From assembly GCF_001039355.2 (NCBI RefSeq), contig NW_019775724.1, positions 593,576 through 657,575 of the forward strand: 64,000 nt of DNA, in the 5' to 3' direction. Each line of letters starts with the position of its first letter. Position 1 is the first letter of the stretch. Below, one piece after another: positions 1-12,076 of the stretch. The position numbers and the translations under genes were made by a program. The notes beneath the pieces are model-generated. The model had not been told where the DNA came from. It worked only from the letters and a program-made list of their open reading frames with translations, and did no database searches. This stretch comes from Lingula anatina (lineage: Eukaryota > Brachiopoda > Lingulata > Lingulida > Lingulidae).

Positions 1-661
1 TGCCCTTTTAATTCAAAACACTGCAAATCATATACACAGTCAATTTTAAAATTCTTTGTTGTAGTCGATTAAGACATTGCGTTAATGACAGGCAAATATG
101 ATGGCGTGTTCTCATCATTTAAGTGCCTCGTATCAAATATCAAGTATGTTCGAGAACAATGCCATATTTGAATGGTTCACGCATGACGCTGGAAAAATCA
201 GTTTCGTTTTAAAAACAGTTACAAGGGGTAGTGCAATTTTATGTAGTAAGCCTCATGTTTCGGATGTGAAACGTGACGCTGAATGCATTTAATTCAGCTG
301 TCACAATATAAAGGGACAACAATGACCATGACAAATGTGGAGGAATGCGGTTCACAAAAATGACATATCATGGACAGGTTAAATATACAAATGTAAATAA
401 CACTTTGGCCAGAAAGGATTTTATCTGATCGAATGTCAATCTTAGTGATATACAGTATCTTAACCTTTGTACGACAAATACTGGTACTGTATCATTTTTG
501 TCAAATATTTTGATGTGACTAGGAGTGCAAGAGTATTTCTGAAGTTGTCTGTGACAATTTTTATATGATAGATAGATAGACAGATTGGGTTACTATTTTG
601 TCGTGGTTTGCTGTCCAAGTTGGATTTGAAATTGACATTAAGATTTTGAACCATATCAAAG
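1..661 (+). promoter_or_regulatory. Upstream region of FA-domain copy A
   Basis: No coding exon is supported here. Bases about 95-300 resemble the upstream modules of the other two copies (about 4450-4680 and 10555-10760): they share the order of a TCATTTNAGNNCCTCGT block, a TATCA...ATGTTCGA(G/T)AACAATG block and a GTTTC(A/G)GAT block. About 50 bp before the ATG lies a GCTGTCCAAGTTGG motif (609-622), with counterparts upstream of the first exons of copies B and C. This is probably promoter and 5' UTR, inferred only from conservation between copies. No clear TATA box was chosen. Confidence 0.4.
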
Positions 662-3459
662 ATGAATGCATCTAGTAGTACCCGTGCCGTTGAGAATATT
701 TATGTGACGGAAGATTTCTGTAATGACAAACTTTGCCACGATGTAAATGACACCATTGCCGGTGATTTCAATGAAAATGGTAAGAACATACTTTCTTATT
801 TGATCACAGACACATAGAACAAGCAATCGTATGGAAGGCAAAGCGATACCTCGTCCTGCCAACCGACAAAAGGCTTCAACGTACAAATATAGGCCATTAT
901 TATCCCTAATTACTACATACATACATACATACATACATACAATGTGGTATCCACTCCAGATGTCGACATTGTCAATGACCCTAGTCACTTAAAACGCAGC
1001 ACACGCTTCATCGTAGGCTTCCCCAGGATGTCTGTAAACTCTGTATTGACTTGTTGAGCGGTACAGGTGAAATCTTACCTCAATAAAGTAAGCCACACAG
1101 TATCAGTCTTCTACCGAAAGGACAGTGAGTCCTGTACCCTGGCGGTAATATTTAGATACATTGGACGTGGCCTTTGTGTACGTACATCAATCTGGGCCTA
1201 ACTCTATAAAACTGTGCGGGCCACCATTCCGTGTGACACAATAATCTGTCTGGCAATGCTTGTCTTTTTCGCGCCATTCTGGCACAGATATACTATTTTG
1301 TAAAACACTGCTTAATTCATTTTACGAACTGCAAAACTGCCGCTCGCATGCAAAATTTCAATTTTTTCTATGCAGTAGTTGCCGACATATGGATACTTTT
1401 TTGACAGAACCATGCTTCGCCAAAGCCAAGCTTTGACCAGCCCAAAAAAGCACTACCCAATAAAATCACTGCATATAACACAATGCAGCAGTGCATCAGG
1501 CAAGGTAGTCTGTTAATTGGTAGCGACACACCTGACAACACACTTCTCCATTCTCGTATCTTATGTGAGATCTGATTTTTTTTGGAAAAAAGAAAACATT
1601 TTTACCTAGGCATACCTTCGAAACTGAAATATTCCATATTAAATGTCAAGTCTGTATATAGTGTTGGTGTAATATTTTTATGGGGCAAAAAAAACGCATG
1701 TTTTTTATCTGTATGGGTTTTATATGCTTTTGCTTACAATAATGTTGCATAAATGGTAGCTTATTGTTTAGTAGCATGTGTGCCCTCCCCTGGCTGCAAT
1801 ACAGGCTAGTACCCTCCTCCTGATGAACCCTACGAGACCTCGAATGTGGAGCTGTGTGCATCCTTCTTAATTCTTTGATTGTTGATAAAATGATTTCTGC
1901 AAGAATTTTGTCCCAATTTGTGTTCAGACGAAATGTCGGAAAATCGAAAGTAAGCCATTGTCTGAAATCACTCAAGTGAATCAGCACTCTACTCGAGGAC
2001 TGAGATGGTGGTCTGTCATTGAATACAGGGACCATGCTAATGTGTGCATATTTGGCCATTTTAAAGTACTGTGGTCAAAACAAAAAATGTGGCATTACCT
2101 GTGCTGCTTGCTGGCGGTAATGGTTGACAACTGGCTAAGTACCTATATTGGCTTATGTTCTGACATGATTGTTTTGTTTTTAAGACCCGCGTGGACAGGA
2201 TAGTGACATTAGAGAACCGCCCGCTATATTTACTGCAAAAATGAAGATAATGGCAGCTTTGGCACTTCTTTTAATTGTTGGCGGAATAACTGCAATTGTG
2301 GTGTCAGGTGAGTCAAAAATGGTTTATCAAAACGCAAGAAATGATGATTTTATGTTTTGTCTCGTTTTCATCGCCACTAGATGCCCGCAAATCATTAATA
2401 TATATAAAGATGTAGTTTAAAAATAAAAAACGTCGTCCCATAATTATAATTTGTGGCATCTTCATTTTTTCTAAATATATTTCTTTGCAGAATTTGGGAG
2501 TAAATCAAGCAAAATAAAAATTGGTAAGTAATGTGCTGGTAACCTCCAATGGCATTTATCACAGCTTGGACCACGTCTGGTTCTTAAGTACCGCATTCCA
2601 CTTCGGTTAATAATAAATGAAATGAGCGTATGTATCTTTGGTCCTAATTCCGGTCGGTTTCAGACAGACTACTTTTAAACATTCCAACTTTGTTTGTTCA
2701 CAAGCGTTGTTTTGATATTTTCTTTAATAAGTGTCAACATAAAAAAACTGCTGGCCTCGTGTCGTGTGGTAAGAAAACTGGTGGTTTTAAAACCTTTACG
2801 AAGTGCTTTTCCTGCTTTGATTTTCCTACACCTTCTTTGTGGATTCAAACGTTTTGATAATGCTTTTTTGTTTCCAGGTGTTACTAGATCTTCCTTCAAC
2901 TTTTCCACACCGGATAACATCACTTATTCTGTCAGGTTCCCCATATCTGATCTCTCGAGGCGGGACCGCGTTCGTTTTGACGTAAAAGGTACGAAGAACG
3001 AAAAAAGTTTTCATCGTGACTTCGTTGTAATTTTGTTGTTGAATATCTGATCATGATTTATATTTATTTCATCCAATTCTGTGTTCATTTTCAGGCGATG
3101 AAGTAAACATCATAGTAAAAGAACGTGTAAAAAGTGTTTTCGCGTTCGTCATTACCTGTTGCCAGTATGCCGTCGATTTGAACATCACCAGTCCAGCCAT
3201 GATATTAAAAATCCCGGGAATCAATGACAACGACACACATATTAGTTCATTTCAATTTCGAGACCTCATAAGTTCTAAGAAATATTATTCCTTCTGGTTG
3301 AAATGGAATACAACGGCGTCCACTATTGTAATTGGAAGAGGCAGTGTCCCCGGATGGCAAAGAAGCATCCGGTGGGACAAGGAACAATTTAATGAGGTGA
3401 CGGAAATACACGCTGCCACAGGATTCGGTAACACAGCTGACTGGATTGTGTACAATTAA
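662..3459 (+). CDS. Type II membrane protein with extracellular FA-O-methyltransferase-like domain, copy A
   Basis: Five exons read by eye: 662-779, 2185-2307, 2491-2523, 2878-2988, 3095-3459. Every junction is phase 1 with GT-AG borders. They total 750 bp, 249 aa. The acidic N-terminal tail (about 1-61) is followed by a transmembrane helix near 62-80 (IMAALALLLIVGGITAIVV). An 11-residue stalk follows, then an extracellular domain from about 100 to the end. The C-terminal block with FWLKWN, IGRG and WDKEQFNEVTEIHAATGFG fits the Methyltransf_FA (farnesoic acid O-methyltransferase-like) domain family. No methyltransferase activity should be inferred: that family is named after one crustacean protein and lacks an obvious SAM motif here. 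Sequons NFS, NIT and NTT and a CC pair (ITCCQY) support an extracellular location. Unlike copies B and C, the tail lacks the YDTI motif (VNDTI instead). The first intron is 1.4 kb. Orientation and function are inferred. Confidence 0.82.
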
Positions 3460-4337
3460 CCCGCGCTTGGTTTGGAAGACGTTATTAGCACTTGGTTCAC
3501 TAGAGACGCAACGCAGTTGCCTGGTAACGCTTTGATGATACCTTCTTCAGTAAAGGTACACGCTTGGTAAAATGTCACATGGTTAGAAATACTAACATTT
3601 AACTAGCTCACGTCGAATTTTGTCGAAAAGGAGAAATTACTGGAATACCAGTTTCGCTTAGCACATGTGTATGCAAGTTATTATGCGTGTATCGCACTTG
3701 ATTCAATACACGCACACACTTGTAGTTAGGAATGTGTAGATTGCAATGAATTGATTCAACATTTATCACACTCTTAATTAGATCACACCGTGTACGTAGA
3801 ACAAATTCCTTTAAGCCCCCTTTTCACTGGAAGGCGTTCTTTCAGTGTCCCATCTACGATCAAAATTGTGGTCAGGCCAATCAATGGTCGCCAAAGCAAT
3901 TAAATCGTGTCCCAGTGTAAATGCTTCTGCGTCCCTTGTTCGTCCTTTGGACGACCGAATCTGAACTTTACCTATAAAACTGTGAGCCACCTGTGCGCCC
4001 ACTACTGTGCAACCTACGGCATCCGTATCTAAATACAGCATGCCTTATGTCTTCATCTTGTAAATGGCTAACCTGCAAGATATATGATTCCCGCTCCAAG
4101 AACTTTATGGTTAAAGCGTACGACTGTTACCGAAAATTATGAAATTGTATTTTTGAGAGGCGAGTGCGCTATTTTACCTGTCGCATCTATCACAATGAAG
4201 TCAGGGCTACTATCGCGGGTTACGATATTTTGAAACTTTATGTAGCATACGTCATAACAGACAGTCGTGATGTCCAACCTGTAAATATATGGTCATCTAT
4301 TTATGTATAACATCGATGTGCTCATTTGTGTTTTAAC
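3460..4337. other. Intergenic spacer after copy A, part of the duplicated block
   Basis: No gene seen. The far end (about 4155-4200, a GAGAGGCGAGTGCGC block then TGTCGCATCTA) matches blocks after copy B (about 9822-9870) and copy C (about 21777-21830), so the three downstream flanks are paralogous. A CCCTTTTCACTGG block near 3819 resembles the ends of cut-and-paste MITEs elsewhere in the window (21675, 45040), but no second end was found here. Confidence 0.45.
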
Positions 4338-4760
4338 AAGTAAAAATGCATGCGTGATTAAGATTTTGATGAGCATTTATTCTCTCAAAAAACGATAGCC
4401 AACGACCAGTTTCAGACCTCTTCTTGCAGCCGGTTTAAAATGTAGTTGGTGGATAGCAGATCTCTGTTTTCGTCATTTTAGCACCTCGTTTCACATATCA
4501 GAAATGTTCGATAACAATGAAATAAATAAATGATAAAATGGTAAAATCGGGTTCGTTGTTAAAAAAAAGTACATGAGGCAATGCAAATGGGTGTCGTGAG
4601 CATCATGTTTCAGATCTCATCACATTTGTAAAATGCCATTAAAACGCAGTGCTGAAAAGGGCAATGCTGAGAGAACCAAACAATGAGCATTCAAATGCTG
4701 AAAGCAGAAAGTACAGGAATACTTTTATAAATTTGATTGTTTCGGCTGCAATATACTCTT

Positions 4761-5082
4761 NNNNNNNNNNNNNNNNNNNNNNNNNNNNNNNNNNNNNNNN
4801 NNNNNNNNNNNNNNNNNNNNNNNNNNNNNNNNNNNNNNNNNNNNNNNNNNNNNNNNNNNNNNNNNNNNNNNNNNNNNNNNNNNNNNNNNNNNNNNNNNNN
4901 NNNNNNNNNNNNNNNNNNNNNNNNNNNNNNNNNNNNNNNNNNNNNNNNNNNNNNNNNNNNNNNNNNNNNNNNNNNNNNNNNNNNNNNNNNNNNNNNNNNN
5001 NNNNNNNNNNNNNNNNNNNNNNNNNNNNNNNNNNNNNNNNNNNNNNNNNNNNNNNNNNNNNNNNNNNNNNNNNNNNNNNNNN
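4761..5082. other. Assembly gap (322 N)
   Basis: A run of N. In the paralogous place upstream of copy C (about 10915-10960) the sequence is an AAAT microsatellite, so the gap probably hides a similar simple repeat. No exon of copy B is expected here because its first exon lies at 5882. Confidence 0.95.
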
Positions 5083-5881
5083 GTCGCATTAGAAAAATTA
5101 TTAGGTGAATAATCAAACAGAAATAGATATGTATGTACGTGTATGTCTTTTTCCAACACTGATCCAACAATGCGGAATAATAATCCGTTTTGAAAGTGTA
5201 AATTTGAATATCGCCCTGTAAGATTCAAAACATGGTACATTCACATATGCCCATAACTTAAACAACACTCATTTTCAAATTTTGTTAGAAATATTTGATT
5301 AGACTGATCATAGGGTTTCCCGCGATCACCATATAGCATACTTCCGGCATTTAGCCGTGAGATGGCAAGATTCAGGGCAGTTGAAGATTCAGGGTCAAAC
5401 TGTGGTTCAGATGTGCTTGAGCTATACAGAAACGGCTGTCCTCTTGCGGGCTAGAGCAAATTTAATATTCTGTCTGTCTTTGGTAGGTTTCATGATGGTG
5501 CAGCTCTTCCTATTTGTTTTTTTCTGACTGAAAATGAAAATGACAGCTTCAGACTAGCAGGGTGGAGTTTTCAGTTACACATGTACATGTATATTCCTTT
5601 TTATAATAGCCTATGTGTGCGCACGGTCACTATTTTTTTGTCATATCAGAAATGTTCGAGAGCAATAACATTTATAAAAGCGTGAGAATAATGTTTCAAG
5701 CCTCATCATATTTATATAATGCGATTAAAACGTGACGCTGGCATCATATAACTCGGCGTGCGAAACAGAAAAGAGCAATCCTGATAAAACCAAACATTGA
5801 GCATTAAAATGTTTTTATGAGACTGTCCAGGTTGGCTTAAGAATTGGCAGGAAGTTTTTCTTTCAATCTCTCACACCAAAT

Positions 5882-8327
5882 ATGTGTTCCTCTGGAGGTG
5901 GTAATCCCGTTGAACATGCTGTAAAATGCGATGATGACCAATATAGCGGCGATTTATATGACACTATTCCTGGCGATTTCCCCAAAAATGGTAAGTTTCC
6001 TTAAAAACATATTACAGTCAGCACGTACACACACACACACAATGGACAAAGTAAAAACCATATAACTCTTATACGAAATATTATTTGGTGCTTTATATGA
6101 GTCCATATACCACTATCCGTGTACTAAATTCACGTTGCTTTGGTGTTTAGACAATTGGTACCCATGTAACCTAAAACAATTTTCCGTCTTTTTCTGATTT
6201 CGTCATTGTTTTGTTTTTCAGAACGACGTGCACAAGGGAGTGACATAAGTGGAACGGCCAGAAAACTAACTGTAAAACTGAAACTGATGGCAGCCTTGGC
6301 ACTTATTTTGATTGTCGGTGGAATAACTGCAATCGTGGTGTCGGGTAAGTAGCAGAAGTTTCTTGAAACAAATTGGAAGATGTTTTTTTCTAAAATAACT
6401 AAGTAATACAAAATATATGTAGGTGTTTCTGAAAAAGTTTATTATTATTATTATTATTATTGAAGGAAAAAATTTACAGTTGATGAAAACATTACAAAAA
6501 TAACGTCAACATGTAGCTTAAAAGAACATTTTGCCCAATAATGCACGCTATTTCAATTTTTCAACGATATTCGCTTTCAGAACTTGTCAGTAAATCAAGA
6601 ATTGGTAAGTATCAGGAACACGAGCGTCAACTCTTAATATCAAACGACATTAAACATAGTATATATTTTACAGCAGTTAGTCTCCCTTTAATTTATTGAA
6701 AAGTGCCGTTTTTACGTGTTTCCTTAATGTTACAAAATAAATAAAATACACTAAAAATCTCGTGTGCTCTGTGAGAAGAAATAAATACGTTAAAGGCGGT
6801 TTGATTGCTTTGAATTTTGTTGTTCTCTTTAATTTCACCTTTATTTGTTTCCAGGTTTTACGAGAATCTCATTCAACTTTTCCACTCCGGATAACATCAA
6901 TTATTCTATCAAGTTTCCCATATCTGATCTCTCCAGACGGGACCGTGTTCGTTTTGACGTGAGAGGTAAGATACATCTAAAGTCTTGATCGTGTATTCAA
7001 GGAGGCTTTCTCATATTAGGAGAAGAGAGGTAGGGCAGATTTTGTTTTTTACATTTTTCTGCCAAATGAGGGTCATTTTGGCAAAAACCTCAATGTAATA
7101 AAAGTGACGCTTTTCGGAAACCAGCTGGATTACCCCCCCCCCCCCCCCCCATTTTTTTCATAATTTTGACTCATATGGTGACCACATTTTATCTTACAAT
7201 TTTTATCGAAATCGCCAGAGCAGAAATGGTGTTTCTCAAATATCAGAGAGCCTCCTCAATATAAAAGTTAAAATTTCCCAAATGCAGTGCACTTTTCCAC
7301 AGTGCACGTCAGGTGCACTGCTGCCTTTGCAGGAAACTTAAACAACCGTGACCATATTTTTTACGTTTCCGGAAGCAGTATTATTTGTCACACATTTCTA
7401 AAAAATCTTTTGCTAGCGATTCATGGAAAAAACAATGTCCATAATATCAAGGAAATTCTAAAAAGGACAAACATTTTAAGACCACTACTGACCGAGATTA
7501 ATATTTCCTCGTTTATCTGGTCTTAATAAGAACACGAAAGCCCGGAGAATCTCACTGAGTCGCAAGTGTGTCTGAACTTAGCTGATAAATGTGGCTGGTC
7601 ACTTGTTGGCTGTTACACGTCAAATAGTATAAGTAGAAACACGCGAATTATAGTGACACTTTTTAAACTGGTTCATTCTTAACCCTTTGTAATAAGAAAA
7701 GTTGTCAGAATTTGTTCCCTACTTTTATATGCTAAGTGCTAAGCAAGGAGACAAAGGGTACCATTTTTATGATGGTCTTTGGAATGACCCGGCCGGGGGT
7801 TGACCCACGACCTTCTGCAACAGAGGCAAGCACTCTACTATTTCAGCCACTTGGTCCAGATAATAGATGAACGCACTAGTACTATGTATAACAAAAGGAT
7901 ATGTTGCCTGATATATGTTTGTCATTCATTTTTATTTCTCACTTTTCTGTTTCAATTTTCAGGCGATGAAGTATACATCATTATCAGAGAGCGTGGAAAA
8001 CGTGTTTTCACATTCATAATTTCCTGCTGTTATGAGCATTTTCCCTTTCCGATTCCCTTTCCCGCCATGGTATTAAATATCCCGGGCATTTACGAACGCT
8101 TCGCAAACATGGTTCCTTTTGTGCGTCGGGATCTCATAAGTTCAAAGAAATATTATTCCTTCTGGTTAAAATGGAACACAACGGCGTCCACTTTAGCAAT
8201 TGGAAGAGGCATTGTCCCCGGATTCCAAACGACCATCCGGTGGGACAAGGAACAATTTAATGAGGTGACTGAAATACACGCCGCCACAGGATTCGGTTAC
8301 ACAGCTGACTGGATTGTGTACAACTAA
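5882..8327 (+). CDS. Type II membrane protein with extracellular FA-O-methyltransferase-like domain, copy B
   Basis: Exons 5882-5990, 6222-6344, 6581-6604, 6855-6965 and 7963-8327, all phase 1, GT-AG; 732 bp, 243 aa. The start ATG opens the MCSSGGGNPVEHAV tail, conserved with copy C. The cytoplasmic tail (1-58) is acidic and carries YDTI (DLYDTIPGDF), a YxxPhi-type sequence. Transmembrane helix about 59-77 (MAALALILIVGGITAIVVS). The stalk is the shortest of the family (8 codons). The extracellular Methyltransf_FA-like domain runs from about 95 to 243 and contains RRDRVRFDVRG, a CC pair (ISCCYE), FWLKWN and WDKEQFNEVTEIHAATGFG. Sequons NFS and NTT are present. The fourth intron (6966-7962) holds a SINE in reverse orientation and a poly-C tract. 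The last exon is 365 bp, the same as in copies A and C. Ligand and function are unknown. Confidence 0.85.
6440..6461. repeat. (ATT)n microsatellite in intron 2 of copy B
   Basis: Seven consecutive ATT units. The paralogous intron of copy C carries a longer ATT tract at 12621-12671, so the locus was present before the duplication and has changed in length. Confidence 0.9.
7705..7858 (-). mobile_element. tRNA-derived SINE (reverse orientation) in intron 4 of copy B
   Basis: Read on the minus strand from about 7858, the sequence has a tRNA-like head. An A-box-like part (AAGTGGCTGAAATAGTAGAG) is followed 30-40 bp later by a B-box-like part (GGTCGTGGGTCAACCCC) and then CGGCCGGGTCATTCC. A non-tRNA body with TACCCTTTGTCTCC and TTGCTTAGCACTTAGC follows. 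This layout is that of SINEs common in marine invertebrates. Exact ends and target duplications were not resolved. No true tRNA is proposed because the cloverleaf is degenerate. Confidence 0.65.
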
Positions 8328-10427
8328 CCCGCTTCGTTTGGAAGACAGTTGTCTAGTTACGCTTTCAGGACATTTCCATTTACATAAGAACTGTTTGTTC
8401 TACTTTCATAACTTATTATTAAATTATTTTTAACCTTAATTATTAGATTTTGATAACTATACAAAATGGTGACTTGTAGGCCAATGAGGACGGCTGATTT
8501 GAAAAATTTTCACAAGCCACATTCAAAAATAAATAAATACTTTTTGATGGCAGCATGTGAAGAATTTTTTGTTACGTTGTAGGGGTTGGTGAAAGTATTG
8601 GTGAAAGTAGTTGGTGAAAGTATATACATAACAATCCCAGAAGTCTTTAGTTAAAATAAGATCAATGTGCCTGCTATGTACATGGCTCCGTAACTCGAAA
8701 GCATCGCGAATTGCGACCGAGCGCAAGCGTCTCTATTCCATAACTCGGCATTTACTCGCCCCATATAATAGACTGGAAGTGAAAGGTGATATCGCAATCG
8801 CAGTTCGCGATGCTTTTGCGTTACGGAGCCAAGGTAGTCTCCAGGGTGGCCAATATTGTGAAATGACCCGTATCTCTTGCGCTTGGTCACTGCATGAGTA
8901 GTTCTCGCGGTCGTGACGGCAAGGTCAGTCGCGGATAGCCAGTGGACGGTTTAGTCAGTGTACTCTCTAGTTCCTAATTGCCATACGGTTTGGAATAGTA
9001 GTATAGGGTGGAAAATGCTCAGAATCTAATAATAGTACGGTCCCGAATAAACATACAGAGTGGAAATTTGTTGACCAAAAAGAACTAGAAATCTATCACG
9101 TGTAAGAGTGCGACTGGATGTGATTGCATACTGCTGTCACAATCTAGAGTAAACACAGGGCGTCCCATGCTGGATTTCGCTTGAGTGTTAAAATGTGCCA
9201 TTATACGTATGTGGTGCATGAACAGGTCTGGGGAAACTCGGATTTTTAATAAGAGTACAGTCTTGTATAAGGCCGTATAGTGTGGATTATTTGTCCAAAT
9301 AAATACCCGTACATGTAGGAACCAGATAGTATGTAAAACCATTGTGGACTTTTTGTCAGCTTAGGAAAGCTTAAAAGATATAAGTTTGTTTCTGTACATG
9401 TTTACGGTATACGGATTGGATATCAAGGTTTTTACGGTGTTCAAAGTGTTCAGAAGAGGAATAAACATTTTTTTCAGTATTCAAGCTGTTTGTTTTACAG
9501 AACGGCGCTTACACTGATATTCTAAAAGGGGGGGGGGGGGGTTACTGCCTATGTAATGACATTTGTCAAGATTGATAATATGGAATTGGTCAAATGCATA
9601 CGTGGAAATAAGATACGACATTCCCATACAAATGAATTACAGTCAAACACTTGGAAAACTGACCTGTTTTGCGTGTTATTTCTTTCAGCTGCATTCAAAT
9701 AAAACCATGCTTTTTGTCTTCATTAATCAAATTGTCTCACTGACAAGAGATATCGATTATCGCTCCAAAAACTTAATACTAGTAATGGGGATGGCTTACC
9801 GGAAATGTGGAATTGTATTGTTGAGAAGCGAGTGCGCAATTTTTGTTGTCGCATCTCGCATCTAAGACAATCAAGACTGTCGATCTAAGGTTTGTTCCTT
9901 TCATGAAATCAAAAGACGCTACACAGGCATTAAAGATACCCAAGATACATTAAAGGTAAATAACACAACAGTCGTTAAAAAGTTATAGATTAACAAATAT
10001 TTTTCGTATGCAATTTTCCCGTTTTTAAACCATACCCATATGATATGACTTGGTGTAACTAATAAAATGATAGATAATAATTGTTGAACGTAAAAAGTTT
10101 ATGCTAATTTTAAGAGTGTGGGAGATTTTTAATTTATCTAGGTATATAACGGAAGCAAAGCCACTATTCTCTTCTAAAGCCCTGTCTTCGGCTTTCAGCA
10201 TTTTAGAGACCTCGACTGACTTAACCCACAAGATGTAGTCGTGAAATTCTAGACTACATCGAGTATAAATCCGAGTTTTCCGAGAGATGCCACAAGGAAA
10301 TGTCGAGTGAAGCGAGATATTTCTCGGTAGCGGCTGTAGGTTGCTCTCCATCTTCACTGAAACTTGGCTAAATGGACAGGCTTCAGTGTTCAGCATATCG
10401 CCACGGGCACATAACATCCCTGGGTAT
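8328..10427. other. Spacer after copy B
   Basis: No gene supported. It contains the 147-bp MITE at 8684-8830 and a poly-G run near 9530. About 8440-8680 and 9560-9870 match the downstream flank of copy C (about 20570-21060 and 21510-21840). The 148-codon minus-strand open frame at 10025-10471 overlaps duplicated spacer and has no recognisable domain. Confidence 0.5.
8684..8830. mobile_element. 147-bp palindromic MITE
   Basis: The two ends are inverted repeats: GGCTCCGTAAC at 8684-8694 against GTTACGGAGCC at 8820-8830. The complementarity continues inward through AAAGCATCGCGAA. The centre is short, so the single strand could fold into a long hairpin. The matching region after copy C (about 21410-21460) lacks it, so it inserted after the blocks split. 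Open frames crossing it on both strands are by-products. The superfamily was not determined. Confidence 0.7.
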
Positions 10428-10921
10428 GTATCAAGAAAAAATGTATTCGTGATCAAGATTTTGATGAGCATTTATTCTTTTCGAAAAAAACATTCGTCAA
10501 CGATCAGCTTAAGACCCCTACTTGCCACCGGTTTAAAATGTAATTGGTGGATAGCAGATCTCTTGGCGTGTTTTCATCATTTTAGCACCTCGTTTCACAT
10601 ATCAGAAATGTTTGATAATAATGAAATAAATAAATTATACATGCATGATAAAATGGTAAAATCGGGTTCGTTGTAAAAAAAAACTACACGAGGCATTGCA
10701 AATGGGTGTCGTAAGCATCATGTTTCAGATCTCATCACATTTATATAATGCGATCAAAATGCAATGCTAGCATCATAAATCTCGGCTTACAGAAATGTTA
10801 AAGAACAATGTGGAGAAATTGAAACACTGAGCATTTAAATGCTTAAAGCACGAAGTACAGGAATACTCATTTTGCAAATTTGATTGTTTCAGCCGAAATA
10901 AACTCTTGCTAAAAATGTCAG

Positions 10922-10956
<35 letters not shown>
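10922..10956. repeat. (AAAT)n microsatellite
   Basis: Perfect AAAT repeat of about nine units, lying where copy B's upstream region has the N gap. Confidence 0.9.
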
Positions 10957-11759
10957 GCAGTCGCTCGCATGAAAAAATGTAATAGGTAAAGAATCAAACA
11001 GAAATAGATATGCATGTACATGCTTGTCTTTCTCCAGATCCAACAATGCGGACTAATAATCTGCTTTGAGAATGTTAACATGGATATCGTTTTGTAAGAT
11101 TCAAAACATGCTATAATCACATATGCCCATAACTTAAACTACAATTGTTTTCTTGAAAATCGGGCCATTGATTGAAACAAACAGAGGGTTTCCCGCGATC
11201 ACCATACTCCTGGCATTTTGCCCTTGAGAAAATGGCAGCTTCAGACTTGCAGGGTGGAGTTTTCAGTTACACATGTACATGTATATTCCTTTTTATAATA
11301 GCCTCTGTGTGCGCACGGTCACTATCTTTTAGGCATATCAGAAATGTTCGAGAACAAATAAATTTATAAAAACATACATGATAAAATGATAAAATCCGTT
11401 TCGTTGTGAAGAAAATGCAATTCTGTGCAGTGAGTATCTTGTTTCAGACCTCATTACATTTATATAATGCGATTAAAACGTGCACGTGATACTGGCATCA
11501 CAAATCTCGGGTTACACGAGAGAAATGGACTATGCTGATGAAACCAAACACTGAGCATACATATATATGTATATAGAACTAGCTTATAAGTTCCTACAAG
11601 TGGTCATTGATCCATGAGTTCATTTTTTTTTTTGGTATGTATAATCTCATCCCATCTCTACATACCGCAGTTCTGTCATTGTCTGGCTGTCCACGTTGAC
11701 TTTAGACTATTTTGACAGAAGATTTTTTTAAATTTTAATCACATCTCTGCACACCAAAT

Positions 11760-11871
11760 ATGAGCTCCTATTATGGAGGTGGTAATCCCGTGGAATATGC
11801 CGTTAAACACGATGATGACCAATATTGGGGCGATTTATATGACACTATTCCTGGCGATTCCCCCCAAAATG
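11760..11871 (+). CDS. Alternative first coding exon (1a) of copy C
   Basis: ATG at 11760 opens MSSYYGGGNPVEYAVKHDDD and continues to a GT donor at 11872, leaving phase 1, exactly like the other first exons. It is 112 bp and closely resembles exon 1b at 12077-12185, about 317 bp downstream. The roughly 70 bp before each ATG are also duplicated (GTCCANGTTG ... ATCACATCTCTGCACAC). No acceptor precedes 1b, so 1a and 1b look like alternative first exons with separate start sites, not consecutive exons. Using 1a gives a 250-aa protein. It encodes DSPQNG where the others have DFPKNG. Confidence 0.65.
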
Positions 11872-12076
11872 GTAAGTTTACTTACAAACATATTAAACAC
11901 AATAAAAATCGAATTGGAAAGAAAGAGATCATATAAGCTGTAATAAACTTATCATGTTATTTTGTAACTACCTAGAAGTGGTGGTTGTGTCTTTGTATTT
12001 ATGCTACTGTCCAAGTTGGCTTAAGAATTGGCAGGAAGATTTTTTTTTATTTCAATCACATCTCTGCACACTAAAT

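Larger units (their letters stand above)
4338..10427. repeat. Segmental tandem duplication unit holding copy B
   Basis: The block starting near 4338 (TTAAGATTTTGATGAGCATTTATTCT and following 250 bp) recurs at about 10428. The gene, its introns and its downstream flank also match, so copies B and C arose by duplication of a block, not by retroposition. Unit length is about 6.1 kb measured anchor to anchor. Divergence is moderate, with many small indels and different transposon insertions in each unit. Confidence 0.65.

Noticed and set aside
931-960. CATA tandem stretch in intron 1 of copy A considered as part of a CRISPR-like or regulatory array
   Set aside because: A simple tetranucleotide repeat with no spacers; eukaryotic context.
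4649-5240. Long frames across the N gap
   Set aside because: Open only because unknown bases hold no stops.
7785-7858. Possible tRNA gene on the minus strand
   Set aside because: A- and B-box-like parts are present but the cloverleaf is degenerate and a SINE body follows, so it was called a SINE head.
8651-8901. Short open frames on both strands
   Set aside because: They run through the palindromic MITE and mirror each other.
10025-10471. 148-codon minus-strand frame
   Set aside because: Spans duplicated spacer whose paralogue does not keep the frame; length not remarkable.
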